A DNA stretch of 64,000 bases. Source: an uncultured Cyclobacteriaceae bacterium. GTDB lineage: Bacteria; Bacteroidota; Bacteroidia; Cytophagales; Cyclobacteriaceae. The position numbers were made by a program, and so were the translations under genes. The stretch covers positions 235,224 through 299,223 of the forward strand of contig CAKZRQ010000016.1 of the NCBI GenBank assembly GCA_937146645.1, read 5' to 3'. The notes below the pieces were generated by a model that made no database searches, was not told where the DNA came from, and saw only the letters and a program-made list of their open reading frames with translations. How positions within the stretch are numbered: the stretch's first letter is position 1; the number at the start of each line of letters is the position of its first letter. Below, one piece after another: positions 61,702-64,000 of this stretch.

Positions 61702-63594
61702 TCAATCTTCAATTCCCTCCAATTCGCTTAATTCTAACCAATTCAATTCCACTTCCTCTAACTCCGCATCGATTTCAGCAATGCGATTGGATAATTTCAT
61801 TAATTCTTCATGGTCTTCAAGCCCTGCAGAAATCTGAGCTGTGATGCTTTCTTTTTCCTCTTCAAGCTCTGAAATCTTTTCCGTTAGTGATTTAAACTCT
61901 TGCCGTTGTTTGTAGGAGGCCTTTTGACTAGAATCCGAAGTTTTGGTCTTTTGAGCTTTCTTTTCTTCGGGGTCTGCAGCAGCTTTTGATGCCTTGCTTT
62001 CAGTTTTCTGTCTTTCTCTCAGGTCTGAATAGTTACCGGGAAAATCAGAAATCTTTCCTTCTCCTTCGAAAACAAACAGATGTTCAACCAATCGGTCCAT
62101 GAAGTATCGATCATGTGATACGATAATTAGACAACCCGGAAAATCATCAAGAAACTCTTCAAGAGTATTCAAAGTCATGATATCCAGATCATTCGTCGGT
62201 TCATCAAGGATGAGGAAGTTTGGACTCTGAATGAGAACCATCAGAAGCTGAAGTCGCCTTCGCTCTCCACCACTTAGTTTTTCGATTGGAGTGTGTTGCT
62301 GCTTAGGAGGGAAGCCAAATTGATTTAGAAATTGACCTACGGTAACGGTTTTTCCCTTGTCGAGAATAACCACCTCAGCCACTTCTTTTACCACATCGAT
62401 CAGACGTTTGTTTTCGTCAAAGCTGTCTTCTTCCTGTCGATAGTAACCGAATGCAGTGGTGGGTCCGATGGTTACCTTTCCTGAATCCGGGGAAAGCTGA
62501 CCCGTAATCATATTTAGGAAGGTAGTTTTTCCGGCCCCATTTGGCCCAACTATCCCAACGCGATCCTTTCGCTTAAAAATGTAGTCAAAATTCTGAATCA
62601 GATTATTATCATCGTAAGACTTTGAAACTTTATCGATTTCCAGAATTTTCTTTCCCAGTCGCTGAGTACTCACATTGAGATCAATGTCTCTTTCTTCTCT
62701 TTTTTGAAAAGCTTTCTCCTTGGTTTCTGAAAAAGCATCGATTCTATATTTGGCCTTAGTCCCACGAGCTTTTGGCTGGCGACGAATCCATTCTAGTTCC
62801 TTTTTGTAAAGGCTTTTTGCCTTCTCAATTTCCAGATCCTCGATTTCCATCCTTTCTGCCTTTTTATCCAGAAAGTAGGCATAGTTGCCCTGGTACCTAT
62901 GAATGGATCCCTGATCTAATTCAAGAATTTCATTGGTCACTTTTTCAAGGAAATATCGATCGTGCGTAACCATGAAGATGGCAAGATTGGCTTTCGCCAA
63001 ATAGTCTTCCAGCCATTCAATGGTCTCTAAATCCAGGTGGTTTGTTGGTTCATCCAAAAGTAAAAGCTCCGGTTTTTCCAGGATGGCTTTCGCCAGAGCG
63101 ACTCGCTTTCTTTGACCACCACTCAAATTTCCAACAGGCAAACCAGTGTCGTGAAGCCCAAGCTTTCCCAGCACTTCTTTTACCTGATACTCAAAGTCCC
63201 AGGCTTGTGCTGCATCCATTTGTTCAAAAAGCCTACTCATCTCTGCTGAATTGTCGATTCCTCTTTCTGAGTCAAGCAAAGCCTTATGATAAGCCTCGAT
63301 TACCTGAATGACTTCGCTATTGCTTTGATCAAAGATCGTTTGGTAAATGGATAGATTCGAGTCAAAAACTGGGTTTTGGTGAACGTAGGCTACTTTTATA
63401 CCTTGATTTATAGCTACCTCTCCTGAATCGGGAATCTCAAGTCCCATGATGATTTTCATCAAAGTAGATTTCCCAGCACCATTTACACCTACCAGAGCAA
63501 TCTTTTGACCCTGATCGATTCCAAAGGAAATATTTGTAAACAGTTTGCGCTCACCAAATGCTTTGCTTAGCTGGTCTACCGATAGAAAATTCAT
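61702..63594 (-). CDS. uup: ABC-F family ATPase Uup
   Basis: A 630-residue soluble tandem ABC ATPase: Walker A GVNGAGKST and GPNGAGKTT, signatures LSGGQRKRV and LSGGERRRL, Walker B LLLLDEPTNHLD and FLILDEPTNDLD, the interdomain linker (about 235-310, PtIM region), and a C-terminal coiled coil (about 535-630, KSLTEKISELEEEKESITAQ) typical of Uup. ABC-F proteins act on the ribosome or, for Uup, also on branched DNA. Monocistronic; diverges from the last gene. Confidence 0.94.
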   Translation of the reverse strand: MNFLSVDQLSKAFGERKLFTNISFGIDQGQKIALVGVNGAGKSTLMKIIMGLEIPDSGEVAINQGIKVAYVHQNPVFDSNLSIYQTIFDQSNSEVIQVIEAYHKALLDSERGIDNSAEMSRLFEQMDAAQAWDFEYQVKEVLGKLGLHDTGLPVGNLSGGQRKRVALAKAILEKPELLLLDEPTNHLDLETIEWLEDYLAKANLAIFMVTHDRYFLEKVTNEILELDQGSIHRYQGNYAYFLDKKAERMEIEDLEIEKAKSLYKKELEWIRRQPKARGTKAKYRIDAFSETKEKAFQKREERDIDLNVSTQRLGKKILEIDKVSKSYDDNNLIQNFDYIFKRKDRVGIVGPNGAGKTTFLNMITGQLSPDSGKVTIGPTTAFGYYRQEEDSFDENKRLIDVVKEVAEVVILDKGKTVTVGQFLNQFGFPPKQQHTPIEKLSGGERRRLQLLMVLIQSPNFLILDEPTNDLDIMTLNTLEEFLDDFPGCLIIVSHDRYFMDRLVEHLFVFEGEGKISDFPGNYSDLRERQKTESKASKAAADPEEKKAQKTKTSDSSQKASYKQRQEFKSLTEKISELEEEKESITAQISAGLEDHEELMKLSNRIAEIDAELEEVELNWLELSELEGIED

Positions 63595-63662
63595 CTTGCA
63601 AAAGTAGGAAAAAGAGTAGCTATCTTTAATGGCTTCTATCCTAATCCTTTATTTAAAATTTG

Positions 63663-64000
63663 ATGAAAACGATTGACGATATCCTGAAACTTGGCGACCC
63701 GAAACTGTATGAAAAGTGTGAACCGGTTTTGGAATCAGAATTGGAGGAAGTGAAGGCTTGGGTTCGAGATCTCCATGAGGCTATGGAGGATATCCGAAAA
63801 GTGTATGGTTTTGGGAGAGGGATAGCTGCGCCTCAGCTGGGTATCATGAAAAGGCTTTTTTATCTGAATCTGGATAAGCCCTATGTGGTCATTAATCCGG
63901 AATTAAAAAATCTAAGCGATGATAGATTTGAGCTTTGGGATGACTGCATGAGTTTTCCAAATTTATTGGTAAAGGTATCCCGTCATCAATCTCTGACGCT
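63663..64000 (+). CDS. Peptide deformylase-like protein, 3' end outside window
   Basis: The frame runs from ATG 63663 through the window end (112 codons seen). Motif I, GxGxAAPQ, is present as GRGIAAPQ (51-58). Motif II, normally EGCLS with the metal-binding Cys, appears as DDCMS (93-97), keeping the Cys but changing neighbours. Motif III (HExxH) lies beyond the edge. A deformylase fold is likely; the altered motif II suggests a divergent paralogue rather than the housekeeping Def. Confidence 0.75.
   Translation, partial: MKTIDDILKLGDPKLYEKCEPVLESELEEVKAWVRDLHEAMEDIRKVYGFGRGIAAPQLGIMKRLFYLNLDKPYVVINPELKNLSDDRFELWDDCMSFPNLLVKVSRHQSLT

Overview
The window is about 64 kb of a chromosome from the phylum Bacteroidota, most likely the Cyclobacteriaceae (an Algoriphagus-like marine or aquatic genus). 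This is judged by eye from several traits: TAnnTTTG-type promoter elements, almost no Shine-Dalgarno sequences except before rpsU, many type I and lipoprotein signals of the Bacteroidota kind, a bacillithiol-type YtxJ, OMP_b-brl_3 and TonB-dependent barrels, and many lineage families (DUF4403, DUF885, DUF2851, DUF1684, DUF4221-like). Coding density is high, no tRNA, rRNA or CRISPR array was seen, and both end genes (acs, a deformylase-like gene) are cut by the window edge.

Layout. 1-9.9 kb: acetyl-CoA synthetase, an LGFP-repeat metalloprotease paired with a HEAT-like protein, DUF4403 lipoprotein, ytxJ, a large outer-membrane barrel, pheS. 9.9-14.7 kb: cytochrome c maturation operon ccmB-C-D-E-F on the minus strand, with a Cys-type CcmE. 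14.9-18.6 kb: htpG, then a small secreted cysteine-rich peptide plus lipoprotein (locus A). 18.8-23.8 kb: assimilatory sulfate reduction and siroheme synthesis (Rrf2 regulator, DUF2061, Fe-S cysH, sulfite reductase with a HEPN-like tail, cobA, precorrin-2 dehydrogenase), with two matching candidate operators. 23.9-31.9 kb: housekeeping and exported hydrolases (DUF885, metK, ddl, DPP IV, NlpC/P60). 32-38.7 kb: a complete heme uptake operon hmuT-U-V-S-R-Y. 39-40.9 kb: atpD-atpC.

40.9-48.9 kb is the accessory part. It holds a gene framed by a 20-bp inverted repeat next to a strongly folded 114-nt element, a DUF1963 protein, a lipoprotein-type methyltransferase, about 0.9 kb of structured dispersed repeats including two copies with compensatory base changes, DUF1684, a TonB-C protein, rpsU with a perfect 10-nt Shine-Dalgarno, and a second peptide/lipoprotein pair (locus B) lying between rpsU and xerC-hpf. 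49.4-64 kb returns to core genes: xerC, hpf, two GT39 membrane glycosyltransferases, a GT2/flippase pair, pyrF, DUF2851, an acetyltransferase, trhO, a nucleoside phosphorylase, AlkD, Uup and a deformylase-like gene.

Most worth following: (1) the two peptide + beta-propeller-like lipoprotein loci; (2) the structured element with the inverted-repeat-flanked gene at 40.9-41.7 kb; (3) the two hairpin repeats with compensatory changes at 44.0-44.5 kb; (4) the Rrf2 operator pair; (5) the rpsU leader; (6) the Cys-type CcmE. Family names are from memory of sequence patterns; no database search was run.
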